A DNA stretch of 37,344 bases, taken from contig JAIEQB010000024.1 in assembly GCA_019748065.1 (NCBI GenBank), positions 1-37,344 on the forward strand. Direction: 5' to 3'. The number at the start of each line of letters is the position of its first letter. The stretch's first letter is position 1. The notes under the pieces are model-generated. The model worked only from the letters and a program-made list of their open reading frames with translations, was not told the origin of the DNA and did no database searches. The position numbers were made by a program, and so were the translations under genes. The DNA comes from Alphaproteobacteria bacterium (lineage in GTDB: Bacteria > Pseudomonadota > Alphaproteobacteria > UBA9655). This document shows positions 1 through 8,281 of this stretch, in pieces.

Positions 1-16
1 GGACTCACTCCTTTGC

Positions 17-147
17 AGTATATTCATGAATCCTATCCTATGGCCTCTTGAGTCTCATATGTACTGAACTCATACACAAAATGATTGAGAAATTTAAAAA
101 CTAAGCTTATAAGTCAAGAATATAAAAATTTAAGGAAATTTTAACCA
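17..147 (+). promoter_or_regulatory. Upstream region of DUF3570-like copy 1, duplicated before copy 2
   Basis: This leader resembles the segment before the second barrel gene (about 2568-2741). Both share a TCCTATG block, an ACTCATACA block, an AATGATTGAG block and a nearly identical 20-bp A/T-rich stretch just before the start codon containing TTTAAGGAAATTTTA. The AAGGA there is the likely ribosome binding site. This copy has one CATACAC where copy 2 carries seven tandem CATACAT units. The promoter boxes are not clear enough to place. Confidence 0.5.
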
Positions 148-2304
148 ATGACGAAATCATGCAAAAGAAAGCAGCCTGCGAGGGAAGCTGCGGTGACTTT
201 AAAAGAGAAGTCTTTGAAAAAAAATAAAAAATTTCTTGAGTCTCTCCTTGGAATTGCGGCGACCCTTCCTGGGATCGTCACACCTGCTCAAGCCCAAAAA
301 GCTATTACTACAAGCCCAAAAGCGGAGGCTTTTTACTCTAGGTATTCGGAAAATCATTTTAAATATAAAGTTGATAGTTACGCAACAAATTTACTTTTCC
401 CCCTTTCACCAAAATGGGAGTTTGAACTTGGGGCCTTGCGGGAGGCGATGACAGGGGCCAGCGTTTCAATTTATCTTCCCAATGCTCTCGTGAATCCTAT
501 TTACCAAGGTTCTCTCATTCCCGGAACGAGCCCTGTTCCCGCGTTGGAACTGGTTGAAGCGCTTACGGGACAATCTATTATAGAAACTCGGAGTCAGGTT
601 AGTGGAAGAGCTAATTATTACTTACCGGATGGTAGACATTCTTTTGAAGGTGGATATTCTACGGAAAGCGATTTTGAATCTTTTTTTGGAAATTTAAATT
701 CAGAGTGGTATTTTAACAAGAAAAACACAATCCTATTTGCGGGGTTTGGCTATGCTTATAACATTAGTAGACCTTCTCAGCGCGACTTAAACTATGCTTA
801 TACTTTATTTCATGGAACAAATGTCGTTGGTAACAAAGGAAAATACAATACGGAACGTTTTAATTTAGGAATAAAGCAGGACATTAATAAAAATTTTTAC
901 GTCCAACAAAATGCAGAGCTTATCTTTGATAATGGTGATTTATTTGACCCTTACAAGAGTATTGCTTGGGTTGGCCCTAATACCCTCAACTGGCCAAATA
1001 CCTTAGAATTTGGTCCCGTATTTGCAGGGTCAGACCGCAGGCCTCATCGAAAGATCACGGGGGCTTTTGTGACAAGTCTAGTTCACTATATTCCGTGCTT
1101 TGATTCGGCTCTCCATTTTAATTATCGGTATGCTGCAAACACTTGGAATATTCATTCGAATACTTTTGAACTTGGCTATTACCAACCCTTCCTGAAAAGT
1201 TGGGAAATCACCCCTAAAGTTAGGTATTATACACAAGATCGGGCGAGCTTTTATGCGCTTTCTTTTTATACTGAGCCTTCCCCATTATATCCATATGCTA
1301 AAAAATTACGTAAAAATAAGGCCTCAAATGATTATCGTTTATCTAACTTTGGAAGCATCGGGTACGATATTACGCTCTCAAAATTTTTCCAGAGCCCTAA
1401 TATTAAGTTAAGCGCGACTTTTGGTTTTGCTAAAAATGCAGTTGGCTATGGGTGGACGAAAAATAAAGGGCCGAAAAACCCCAGCAATAACTTTCACCAG
1501 AAATATGTTGCTGTAAACCTAGACTCTGATTTTCCTCAAAAACTTTCCTTTAAGAAAGAAAAAGAGTGCAGCTCTATTTATAAGGAAGGGGAAATCTCAG
1601 TTCAACCTTTGATTATCTCTTTTACAGGTTTGACATTTGGCCGGAAACATGAAGATACGAAATTTACGCCTCTTGCTCCACCTTCTCCGGCTTTTCTGCC
1701 TGTATCAAAGTTTAATATGTATCGTAATCAGCGCGGATATGGTCTCAACGACGTCCATCGTAATGGGTTGGGATATGACTTTCAATTGGGTTACTTTTTC
1801 CAAGACAATATGGAAGTTTTTACTGATTTGGGATTTGTTAATGAAAAGGGCCTTAAAGAACCTGGAGTGGTTAATCCACTTTGCTTTAAATTTAAAGACA
1901 GAACCACTTATCGTACGAATTTTGGTATTCGGCACTATTTTGATACAGAGATAATCTTTACACCCTTTGTTGGTTTTATGGGGGGAGTTGAATGGCAGCC
2001 TAAAACCAAAGCTGGCGTCTATAGCTACAATCCTTTTGACATCAACCAATTTTTGGTTCCAGGTCCAAAGTTAGGCACTTTTGAAATTTTCAAAGCAGGT
2101 AATCTGTTCAATGGAGCCCTTTTAACTGGTTTAGATTACCGGTTTACTGAGACTTTCGCAGTTTCTCTAGCTACAGGACTGTACTATTATCAGAGGAATA
2201 AAGCAAAAGCGCTTAAAATTCCTGGGCAAGTCCCAGTAAAAATTTCGGACAACAAAAATAAATTTATTGTCCCTGTTAGTATTTCGTTAAAAATTATTAT
2301 GTAG
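148..2304 (+). CDS. DUF3570-like outer-membrane beta-barrel protein, copy 1
   Basis: Predicted outer-membrane protein of 718 residues. A basic N-terminus (residues 1-28) precedes a hydrophobic stretch ending in PAQAQ near residue 50, which fits an unusually long signal peptide. Residues about 55-440 resemble DUF3570: an LxxPLSPKWEFELG-type opening, MTGAS near residue 102, an ETR segment, and a GGYSTESDFES motif followed by alternating aromatic beta strands. Residues about 480-718 look like a second beta-rich barrel section. The downstream DUF4266-like lipoprotein gene supports the family call, since these two families commonly neighbour each other. The in-family role is unknown to me; metal or redox functions have been suggested only by association. 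It is almost identical to copy 2 at 2742-4898, with an 810-bp exact block. The last residues (SLKIIM) lack the usual C-terminal aromatic of barrels. Confidence 0.72.
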   Translation: MTKSCKRKQPAREAAVTLKEKSLKKNKKFLESLLGIAATLPGIVTPAQAQKAITTSPKAEAFYSRYSENHFKYKVDSYATNLLFPLSPKWEFELGALREAMTGASVSIYLPNALVNPIYQGSLIPGTSPVPALELVEALTGQSIIETRSQVSGRANYYLPDGRHSFEGGYSTESDFESFFGNLNSEWYFNKKNTILFAGFGYAYNISRPSQRDLNYAYTLFHGTNVVGNKGKYNTERFNLGIKQDINKNFYVQQNAELIFDNGDLFDPYKSIAWVGPNTLNWPNTLEFGPVFAGSDRRPHRKITGAFVTSLVHYIPCFDSALHFNYRYAANTWNIHSNTFELGYYQPFLKSWEITPKVRYYTQDRASFYALSFYTEPSPLYPYAKKLRKNKASNDYRLSNFGSIGYDITLSKFFQSPNIKLSATFGFAKNAVGYGWTKNKGPKNPSNNFHQKYVAVNLDSDFPQKLSFKKEKECSSIYKEGEISVQPLIISFTGLTFGRKHEDTKFTPLAPPSPAFLPVSKFNMYRNQRGYGLNDVHRNGLGYDFQLGYFFQDNMEVFTDLGFVNEKGLKEPGVVNPLCFKFKDRTTYRTNFGIRHYFDTEIIFTPFVGFMGGVEWQPKTKAGVYSYNPFDINQFLVPGPKLGTFEIFKAGNLFNGALLTGLDYRFTETFAVSLATGLYYYQRNKAKALKIPGQVPVKISDNKNKFIVPVSISLKIIM

Positions 2305-2316
2305 TGAGGCGCGAAA

Positions 2317-2532
2317 GTGAATAAAAAAATATTTTACATATTTACAGTTTCTTCTCTTCTTTTGGTTGGATGTGTAAACGTTGAGCCCTGGGAGCGAGAA
2401 AATCTGGCCAAAGGGGATATGCAGCTTGTCCCTGAGGCGTTGCGTAATGCTTTTACAACTCATGTGAATTTTAGTCGAGAAGGAACAGAAGGTGGCTATG
2501 GCCTCGAAGGCGGTGGATGTGGTTGCAACTAA
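2317..2532 (+). CDS. DUF4266-like small lipoprotein
   Basis: Lipoprotein of 71 residues starting at GTG, 12 bases after the barrel gene stop and preceded by GAGGCG. The signal sequence ends in a lipobox LLVGC with Cys19 as the lipidation site. The mature part has VEPWERENLAKGDM, then a SREGTEGG segment and a C-terminal GGGCGCN. These are hallmarks of DUF4266: PWER near the lipid anchor, SREG, and the terminal GGGCGCN. The Cys-rich tail could bind a metal or a redox partner; that is inference. It forms a two-gene operon with the barrel. A collapsed version follows copy 2 of the barrel. Confidence 0.8.
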   Translation: MNKKIFYIFTVSSLLLVGCVNVEPWERENLAKGDMQLVPEALRNAFTTHVNFSREGTEGGYGLEGGGCGCN

Positions 2533-2618
2533 GTTGAAGTAAATAGATTGAATTTACTTATTTCAGTGTATTCACAATTCTTATCCTATGTTTGTTCGAG
2601 TCTTATGTGGACTAAACT

Positions 2619-2667
2619 CATACATCATACATCATACATCATACATCATACATCATACATCATACAT
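2619..2667 (+). repeat. 7-bp tandem repeat, seven CATACAT units
   Basis: Seven uninterrupted copies of CATACAT lie about 75 bp upstream of the start of the second barrel gene. The equivalent place upstream of copy 1 has a single diverged unit (CATACAC). An uninterrupted array of this kind is prone to slipped-strand copy-number change, and its position in the leader or promoter could vary expression. It has no spacers, so it is not a CRISPR. Confidence 0.95.
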
Positions 2668-2741
2668 AAAAATGATTGAGGGATTGAAAAACTTGTTTTA
2701 CAAAGCAAATAATATATAAAAATTTAAGGAAATTTTAGTCA

Positions 2742-4898
2742 ATGGTGAAATCCTGCGAAGGAAAACAGTCTATTAAGAAGGCGCAGGAGCCTCAAAAAAA
2801 TAATTCTTCGAAAAAAAATAAAAACTTCCTTGAATCGCTCATTGGAATTGCGGCGACCCTTCCTGGGATTGTCACACCTGCTCAAGCCCAAAAAGCTATT
2901 AGTACAACTCCAAAAGCGGAGGCTTTTTATTCTAGGTATTCGGAAAATCATTTTAAATATAAAGTTGATAGTTACGCAACAAACTTACTTTTCCCCCTTT
3001 CACCAAAATGGGAGTTTGAACTTGGGGCCTTACGGGAGGTGATGACGGGGGCCAGCGTTTCAATTTATCTTCCCAATGCTCTCGTGAATCCTATTCACCA
3101 AGGTTCTCTCATTCCCGGAACGAGCCCTGTTCCCGCGTTGGTACTGGTTGAAACGCTTACGGGACAATCTATTATAGAAACTCGGAGTCAGGTTAGTGGA
3201 AGAGCTAATTATTACTTACCGGATGGTAGACATTCTTTTGAAGGTGGATATTCTACGGAAAGCGATTTTGAATCTTTTTTTGGAAATTTAAATTCAGAGT
3301 GGTATTTTAACAAGAAAAACACAATCCTATTTGCGGGGTTTGGCTATGCCTATAACATTAGCAGACCAACTCATCGGTACTTTAAATATGCTTATAATTT
3401 ATTTCATGGGACAAATCTCTCCAGCAATAGAGGAAAATACAACACAGAACGCTTTAATTTAGGAATAAAGCAGGACATTAATAAAAATTTTTACGTCCAA
3501 CAAAATATAGAGCTCATCCTTAATAATGGTGATTTGTTTGATCCCTACAAGGCGATCAGTTGGATTGGCCCCAATACCCTCAACTGGCCAAATGCTTTAC
3601 ATCTTGGTCCCATCTTTACAGGTTCAGACCGCAGGCCTCATCGAGAGATCACGGGGGCTTTTGTGACAAGTCTGGTTCATTACATTCCATGCTTTAATTC
3701 AGCTCTTCACTTTAATTATCGGTATGCGGCTAATAGTTGGAATATTCACTCCAATACGTTTGAACTTTCCTATTACCAACCCTTCCTGAAAAGTTGGGAA
3801 ATCACCCCTAAAGTTAGGTATTATACACAAGATCGGGCGAGCTTTTATGCGCTTTCTTTTTATACTGAGCCTTCCCCATTATATCCATATGCTAAAAAAT
3901 TACGTAAAAATAAGGCCTCAAATGATTATCGTTTATCTAACTTTGGAAGCATCGGGTACGATATTACGCTCTCAAAATTTTTCCAGAGCCCTAATATTAA
4001 GTTAAGCGCGACTTTTGGTTTTGCTAAAAATGCAGTTGGCTATGGGTGGACGAAAAATAAAGGGCCGAAAAACCCCAGCAATAACTTTCACCAGAAATAT
4101 GTTGCTGTAAACCTAGACTCTGATTTTCCTCAAAAACTTTCCTTTAAGAAAGAAAAAGAGTGCAGCTCTATTTATAAGGAAGGGGAAATCTCAGTTCAAC
4201 CTTTGATTATCTCTTTTACAGGTTTGACATTTGGCCGGAAACATGAAGATACGAAATTTACGCCTCTTGCTCCACCTTCTCCGGCTTTTCTGCCTGTATC
4301 AAAGTTTAATATGTATCGTAATCAGCGCGGATATGGTCTCAACGACGTCCATCGTAATGGGTTGGGATATGACTTTCAATTGGGTTACTTTTTCCAAGAC
4401 AATATGGAAGTTTTTACTGATTTGGGATTTGTTAATGAAAAGGGCCTTAAAGAACCTGGAGTGGTTAATCCACTTTGCTTTAAATTTAAAGACAGAACCA
4501 CTTATCGTACGAATTTTGGTATTCGGCACTATTTTGATACAGAGATAATCTTTACACCCTTTGTTGGTTTTATGGGGGGGGTAGAATGGCAGCCTAAAAC
4601 CAAAGCTGGCGTCTATGCCTATAATCCCTTTGATATTAGGCAATTTGCCACTCCAGGTCCAAAGTTAGGCACTTTTGAAATTTTCAAAGCGGGTAACCTG
4701 TTCAATGGAGCCCTTTTGACTGGTTTAGATTATCGGTTTACTGAGACTTTCGCAGTTTCTCTATCTACAGGACTTTACTATTATCAGAGGAATAAAGCAA
4801 AAACGCTTAGAATTCCTGGGCAAGTCCCAGTAAAAATTTCGGACAACAAAAATAAATTTATCGTCCCCGTGAGTATTTCGTTAAAAATTATTATGTAG
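2742..4898 (+). CDS. DUF3570-like outer-membrane beta-barrel protein, copy 2
   Basis: Second copy of the 718-residue barrel, offset by exactly 2594 bases with no net indel. Differences from copy 1 cluster in three places: the basic N-terminus (residues 2-26), residues about 207-345, where predicted loops differ (for example around the RPTHRYFKY segment), and a few positions after residue 620. Bases 3770-4579 match 1176-1985 without a mismatch that I could see. The signal peptide again ends near PAQAQ. A run of eight G (4574-4581) lies in the codons for Met-Gly-Gly-Val and is six G in copy 1; both are in frame here. The likely function is the same as copy 1, with possibly diversified surface loops. 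The start codon is preceded by AAGGAAATTTTAGTC. Confidence 0.72.
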   Translation: MVKSCEGKQSIKKAQEPQKNNSSKKNKNFLESLIGIAATLPGIVTPAQAQKAISTTPKAEAFYSRYSENHFKYKVDSYATNLLFPLSPKWEFELGALREVMTGASVSIYLPNALVNPIHQGSLIPGTSPVPALVLVETLTGQSIIETRSQVSGRANYYLPDGRHSFEGGYSTESDFESFFGNLNSEWYFNKKNTILFAGFGYAYNISRPTHRYFKYAYNLFHGTNLSSNRGKYNTERFNLGIKQDINKNFYVQQNIELILNNGDLFDPYKAISWIGPNTLNWPNALHLGPIFTGSDRRPHREITGAFVTSLVHYIPCFNSALHFNYRYAANSWNIHSNTFELSYYQPFLKSWEITPKVRYYTQDRASFYALSFYTEPSPLYPYAKKLRKNKASNDYRLSNFGSIGYDITLSKFFQSPNIKLSATFGFAKNAVGYGWTKNKGPKNPSNNFHQKYVAVNLDSDFPQKLSFKKEKECSSIYKEGEISVQPLIISFTGLTFGRKHEDTKFTPLAPPSPAFLPVSKFNMYRNQRGYGLNDVHRNGLGYDFQLGYFFQDNMEVFTDLGFVNEKGLKEPGVVNPLCFKFKDRTTYRTNFGIRHYFDTEIIFTPFVGFMGGVEWQPKTKAGVYAYNPFDIRQFATPGPKLGTFEIFKAGNLFNGALLTGLDYRFTETFAVSLSTGLYYYQRNKAKTLRIPGQVPVKISDNKNKFIVPVSISLKIIM

Positions 4899-4904
4899 GG
4901 ATGT

Positions 4905-4979
4905 ATGAATATGAGTAAAGAGATAGTTTACATTTCTATGGTTTTCCTTCTCTTTTTGGGTGGATATAGTTGCAACTAA
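4905..4979 (+). pseudogene. Collapsed DUF4266-like lipoprotein gene (24 codons)
   Basis: Seven bases after barrel copy 2 is an open frame starting MNMSKEIVYISMVFLLF and ending in GGYSCN. The start matches the signal peptide of the lipoprotein at 2317-2532, and the end matches its last codons (TGCAACTAA followed by TTGAAG in both). The middle, including PWER, SREG and the lipobox cysteine context, is missing. The junction sits at GGTGGATAT, which resembles both the GGTTGGATGT at the lipobox and the GGTGGATGT at the 3' end of the intact gene. That suggests deletion between these short repeats. It may still yield a small peptide, but not a lipoprotein. Confidence 0.8.
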
Positions 4980-4990
4980 TTTGAAGATAT

Positions 4991-5020
4991 TGAGAGGGGA
5001 CATTTAAATCTCCCCTCTCA
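4991..5020. terminator. Inverted repeat between convergent genes
   Basis: A perfect 10-bp stem (TGAGAGGGGA / TCCCCTCTCA) with a 10-base loop lies between the end of the plus-strand barrel module and the end of the minus-strand protease. The T-rich flank is weak on both sides, so intrinsic termination is probable but not certain. It could serve both strands. Confidence 0.6.
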
Positions 5021-5036
5021 GTAAGAGATTTTATAT

Positions 5037-6395
5037 TTAATACCAACGAGAGCTTTTCGCACCTGAAGAACTTCTTGGAGACCCAGAGAGACTTAAATGA
5101 CTAAACCTTAAGCCTAAGTCTACTGGTTTTGGTAATCTTCCTGTAGAGCACTTTAATAAGGTTGATTGATCCTCATCTTCTTTTAGACATATTTGTTGAA
5201 GAGAAAGGGGATTCGTAAGATCAATTTGTTGACGGGAAAAATTGATAAGTACCAGATGTTGAGGTAAATTTCTTTCTCCCATTAAGCTCCTTCCAAAATC
5301 AACAAAAGATGTTAGTTTTGAACTTCGTGTAGCGCTTAGAAACGATTTTCTAAATGTATCTACGGTTTCTTTCAAAACTAGATCAAGGCCTGCTGATCTT
5401 CCGTGTAATCCACGGGTTATATCAAAAAAGTCAGCAAGAGTTCCATAAAGAGCACGTGTTAATCTCTCAGAAAGATCATGTTCCTCACAGGAAGGAAGAG
5501 CCGAAAGATCTGTGCACCGTGCGGCGTCACGATCCACTATTTTTTCTCCAATAACGGATAAAAAAGAAGCTTTATGAAGGTTTTCTCCTGTTTCTTCTAG
5601 GACCTTTTGTCTAAGAGGCGCAAAACTAAGGACCGAAAAAAGAGCCGTTACGTCTCCGAAAGTTTCATGAAAAGCTCTGACGTCAGATGAAGCTGATTGC
5701 CATAAATCAGGTCGCAAAACATGTAGGATATAATGGCCCGTTTCATGGGCAACGACGTCAAAAGATTGAGAGGTATACCTTGACCCCTTTGCATCGACTG
5801 GGAAAAAACAAAGAACATGCCCTCTACTATTATCATAAAATGCGTTGCTTCTATACTTCTCGTATTTTTCTCCAGGATATAACTCAGAGAATAAAGAAGG
5901 GGTCATATGCGGATAAACTCTTATTTTTCCCCGCGCTTTTTTTAATTCAGGGATGTCGATTTCATACATATTAAGAACAGACCAAACTGTTCCGAAAGTT
6001 GAAACCGAATCAAAGAAATAGGTATCAGTTACTCTTAAATGAGTGACATTTCTTCTCATCTTATCAACGATAACGATTTCAGATTTACCTGGAGATCTAC
6101 GTGGAAGGCTTCTACTGTTAATTTCTGGAATTAAAGTATTCGTGCCTGCATCAACTGAATATAACATAAAATTACCATCATTATCCTTAATAGCCTTTTC
6201 TCTATTGCTTGTAACAACCTCAATATCATCCCCTTTTGGACCATCTTGAATAGGTTTGGGAATACGTATTCGAAGTCTCTGTCCTCCCTCTGTTTCATCA
6301 TCTTGGGCCCGAATCAGAAGATCTGTTGTCATAGCACTGGTGCTAAAATTAAGATAAAAAAGACTTATAAGATTAAAAAGAATAATTTTTTTCAT
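5037..6395 (-). CDS. Secreted gluzincin-type zinc metalloprotease
   Basis: Predicted exported metalloprotease of 452 residues. The start at 6395 is preferred over the ATG at 6401, because AAAGGAG directly abuts the upstream ATG but sits six bases before the chosen one. The signal peptide runs MKKIILFNLISLFYLNFSTSA. The zinc motif is HETGH (His217, Glu218, His221), followed 23 residues later by FHETFGD, whose Glu244 is the expected third ligand, as in the E-xxx-D motif of thermolysin/M4-like gluzincins. The rest does not match a named family that I recognise. About 190 residues precede the catalytic core and may act as a propeptide. The protein probably acts outside the cytoplasm on host or envelope proteins; the substrate is unknown. 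It has its own upstream region with paired operator-like motifs. Confidence 0.7.
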   Translation of the reverse strand: MKKIILFNLISLFYLNFSTSAMTTDLLIRAQDDETEGGQRLRIRIPKPIQDGPKGDDIEVVTSNREKAIKDNDGNFMLYSVDAGTNTLIPEINSRSLPRRSPGKSEIVIVDKMRRNVTHLRVTDTYFFDSVSTFGTVWSVLNMYEIDIPELKKARGKIRVYPHMTPSLFSELYPGEKYEKYRSNAFYDNSRGHVLCFFPVDAKGSRYTSQSFDVVAHETGHYILHVLRPDLWQSASSDVRAFHETFGDVTALFSVLSFAPLRQKVLEETGENLHKASFLSVIGEKIVDRDAARCTDLSALPSCEEHDLSERLTRALYGTLADFFDITRGLHGRSAGLDLVLKETVDTFRKSFLSATRSSKLTSFVDFGRSLMGERNLPQHLVLINFSRQQIDLTNPLSLQQICLKEDEDQSTLLKCSTGRLPKPVDLGLRFSHLSLSGSPRSSSGAKSSRWY

Positions 6396-6462
6396 GATCA
6401 TCTCCTTTGATGTTTTTTAATCAATCCGCAGTGTGTTAAAAATTGTCTTTTCTTCCTACCCT

Positions 6463-6505
6463 GGAAATTCCACTAGAACAGGAACTCAGGGGAAATTCCC
6501 CTAGA
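6463..6505. promoter_or_regulatory. Paired GGAAATTCC-CTAGA motifs, possible operators
   Basis: GGAAATTCCACTAGA (6463-6477) and GGAAATTCCCCTAGA (6491-6505) are spaced 28 bp apart in the 147-bp gap upstream of the protease gene. The second is embedded in a perfect 15-bp palindrome AGGGGAAATTCCCCT (6488-6502). Direct repetition of a palindromic core upstream of a start codon suggests a dimeric regulator site for the protease. The palindrome might alternatively terminate the upstream LysE-type gene. Confidence 0.4.
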
Positions 6506-6542
6506 GTATTCACACTAGAAATGGAGATTTAAATTTTCGTGA

Positions 6543-7172
6543 CTACACCATAAAAAACAGTCTGACACCTAAGCCCATAAGAATGCTGCCTGTAACGCGC
6601 TCGATCCAATGACCTATGGCGTTAAATTTTTCCCGAGTGCCTTTCCCCGACAAGCAAAAAGCCACAAACCCAAACCAAAATAAGGTTTCCATGAATATAA
6701 TAAGGCCGTAGATAAGCATAATGACAAAGGGGGTGTTAGGATCAATGATAATCGAAAACAAGCTCACAAAAAATAGCATACATTTAGGATTAAGAGCGTT
6801 GGTAAGAAAACCAGAACGAATAGCCGTGAAGGGAGATATATCATGTTTGTGATGAACATTTCCTAAGGGTATAACTGCTTTCTTAGCACAAAGTCCCTTA
6901 AATCCTATATAGAGCAAATAGCCAGCGCCTAAACATTTCGTGCCGAATAAAAGCCAAGGGGTTTTTGTAATAAGTAGCCCCAAGCCCAGCAACGTATAAG
7001 CCACATGAACAAGAATTCCAAGGGCAATACCACAAGCCGTCAGGAGGGCTGTTTTGCGCGAATAAACCAAACTGTTTTTCACAACAATAGCAAAATCAGG
7101 GCCCGGGCTGACAATAGAGATCATCACTAAGCCAGCCACGCTAAGGATAGAGGGGAGATATTCAAATTCCAT
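6543..7172 (-). CDS. LysE/RhtB family amino-acid exporter
   Basis: Inner-membrane exporter of 209 residues, the usual length for the family. The N-terminal signature SPGPDFAIVVKNSLVYSRK is followed by TALLTACGIALG, which is the hallmark of RhtB/LysE proteins, and there are five to six hydrophobic segments. LALNPK-type sequence in the middle (TNALNPKCMLFF) is also typical. Family members export amino acids or homoserine lactone-like compounds; the substrate cannot be told from sequence. AAGGAG lies five bases before the ATG. It stands alone between the protease and the beta-solenoid gene. Confidence 0.88.
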   Translation of the reverse strand: MEFEYLPSILSVAGLVMISIVSPGPDFAIVVKNSLVYSRKTALLTACGIALGILVHVAYTLLGLGLLITKTPWLLFGTKCLGAGYLLYIGFKGLCAKKAVIPLGNVHHKHDISPFTAIRSGFLTNALNPKCMLFFVSLFSIIIDPNTPFVIMLIYGLIIFMETLFWFGFVAFCLSGKGTREKFNAIGHWIERVTGSILMGLGVRLFFMV

Positions 7173-7219
7173 CGTTGCTCCTTACATTAACCTTTTAAAA
7201 ATACTCAGTTTATGACTCT

Positions 7220-7843
7220 CTATTTCTTCTCTACTGTCGCTCCTTTGATTTCACCTTGAATTATAACTTCAGAGCCTTGTTCCACAACGCCTTTGGCAGA
7301 TTCAAAGGTAATATTGCCTTCCACAATCGTTTTACCTTTCAAGTGAAGAATTTGCTTCTTGTCTTCATTTTTCTCTACAACGATGTCTTTGGTTTTTGAA
7401 TCCTCTAGGGTTACTTGATCAGATGTAATCGTTATATTTTGAAATGTGCTTTTTACAGCCCTCAAGGGGCCAATAATCGTCGTAGCTCCAGAGATCTGAA
7501 GGTCGGTCACATCGACAGGGCCTGTCACTTCAAGTTTTGAGCAGGTGACATTTTTAGCCAAAAAAGGTCCAGTGATAGTTAGAGAATTAAAAGCTCCAAA
7601 TTCGCTATTGGAAACAGGGCCAAAGATTTCAGCAGCTTTTTCGACCTTAAGATGATTAAAGTGAAGTGGTCCCATAACAGAGAGAGATTTTGCCGTAATT
7701 TCTTTAAGGTCCGTCGGACCCATAAAAGAAGCTTCTTTAAGATTTTGTTTTTCAAGAGTTGTTGGGCCCATAAAACTCTCGGCTTGAATTTCCTGAAGTA
7801 TGCAAGGTGTACAAAAAAGAAGTGGTAAAATTTTTTTCATCAT
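7220..7843 (-). CDS. Secreted beta-solenoid protein with seven Gly-Pro rungs (bactofilin-like repeat)
   Basis: Exported protein of 207 residues with signal peptide ending near EIQA (residue 21). Seven Gly-Pro pairs follow at residues 26, 42, 58, 75, 92, 108 and 125, a spacing of 16 to 17, each preceded by a hydrophobic pair and followed by short beta segments such as LKVEKA. This is the pattern of a right-handed beta-solenoid, as in polymer-forming/bactofilin folds and GLTT-like auto-adhesins, although bactofilins are normally cytoplasmic. The C-terminal third is solenoid-like without GP and ends in GATVEKK. It is probably a periplasmic or surface scaffold; no enzymatic motif is seen. AAGGAG precedes the start. 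It lies directly downstream of the SEC-C gene on the same strand, and a fossil of its 3' end lies beside the second SEC-C gene. Confidence 0.6.
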   Translation of the reverse strand: MMKKILPLLFCTPCILQEIQAESFMGPTTLEKQNLKEASFMGPTDLKEITAKSLSVMGPLHFNHLKVEKAAEIFGPVSNSEFGAFNSLTITGPFLAKNVTCSKLEVTGPVDVTDLQISGATTIIGPLRAVKSTFQNITITSDQVTLEDSKTKDIVVEKNEDKKQILHLKGKTIVEGNITFESAKGVVEQGSEVIIQGEIKGATVEKK

Positions 7844-7891
7844 AGTATTTCTCCTTAAAAAGTCTTTTCTCTTTCTTTTAATTTATATGCA

Positions 7892-8086
7892 TTAAATCAA
7901 ACAACACTTTTTATACTTTTTACCACTGCCACAAAAACAAGGATCATTTCGTCCTATTTTTACTTTTTGGGTAATAGGAAAGTACTGTTTGCCATGCTGA
8001 CATCCTGCGTGATGATGGTGTTCTTCACAATCAGATTCCTCATGGGGATCGTTGGAATTATGAGGGTGGGAATCATTTTGACTCAT
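7892..8086 (-). CDS. His-rich SEC-C motif mini-protein, copy 1
   Basis: Small protein of 64 residues. The C-terminal half is a SEC-C zinc-binding motif, [19 protein letters not shown], the same type found at the C-terminus of SecA and in stand-alone proteins. The N-terminal half is acidic and His-rich ([12 protein letters not shown]) and could bind additional metal. GGAG sits eight bases before the ATG. It is likely a cytoplasmic zinc or metal-binding adaptor; its partner is unknown. About 50 bp separate it from the beta-solenoid gene, suggesting an operon. It is nearly identical to the 61-residue copy at 20182-20367. Confidence 0.82.
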   Translation of the reverse strand: MSQNDSHPHNSNDPHEESDCEEHHHHAGCQHGKQYFPITQKVKIGRNDPCFCGSGKKYKKCCLI

Positions 8087-8281
8087 AATATAAACTCCTT
8101 ACGTTATTCATGGAATAATAAAACTTCTTTGATGAGCTAATTGCAAAATAGATAAACCGCCCAAACTTATTTTTGAGTAAAGAACTAAAAAAGCTTAAGA
8201 AACAGTAGTAAACTTTCTGTAATTTTGTTTTATTTGAATTGATAAAAACACAAGTAAAAACAAAAAACACAGGGTCTTCAT

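Noticed and set aside
1705-2049. Antisense frame inside the barrel genes, duplicated at 4299-4643
   Set aside because: Duplication follows from the sense gene, and there is no independent ribosome site.
2619-2667. CATACAT array as a CRISPR
   Set aside because: Units are contiguous 7-mers with no spacers.
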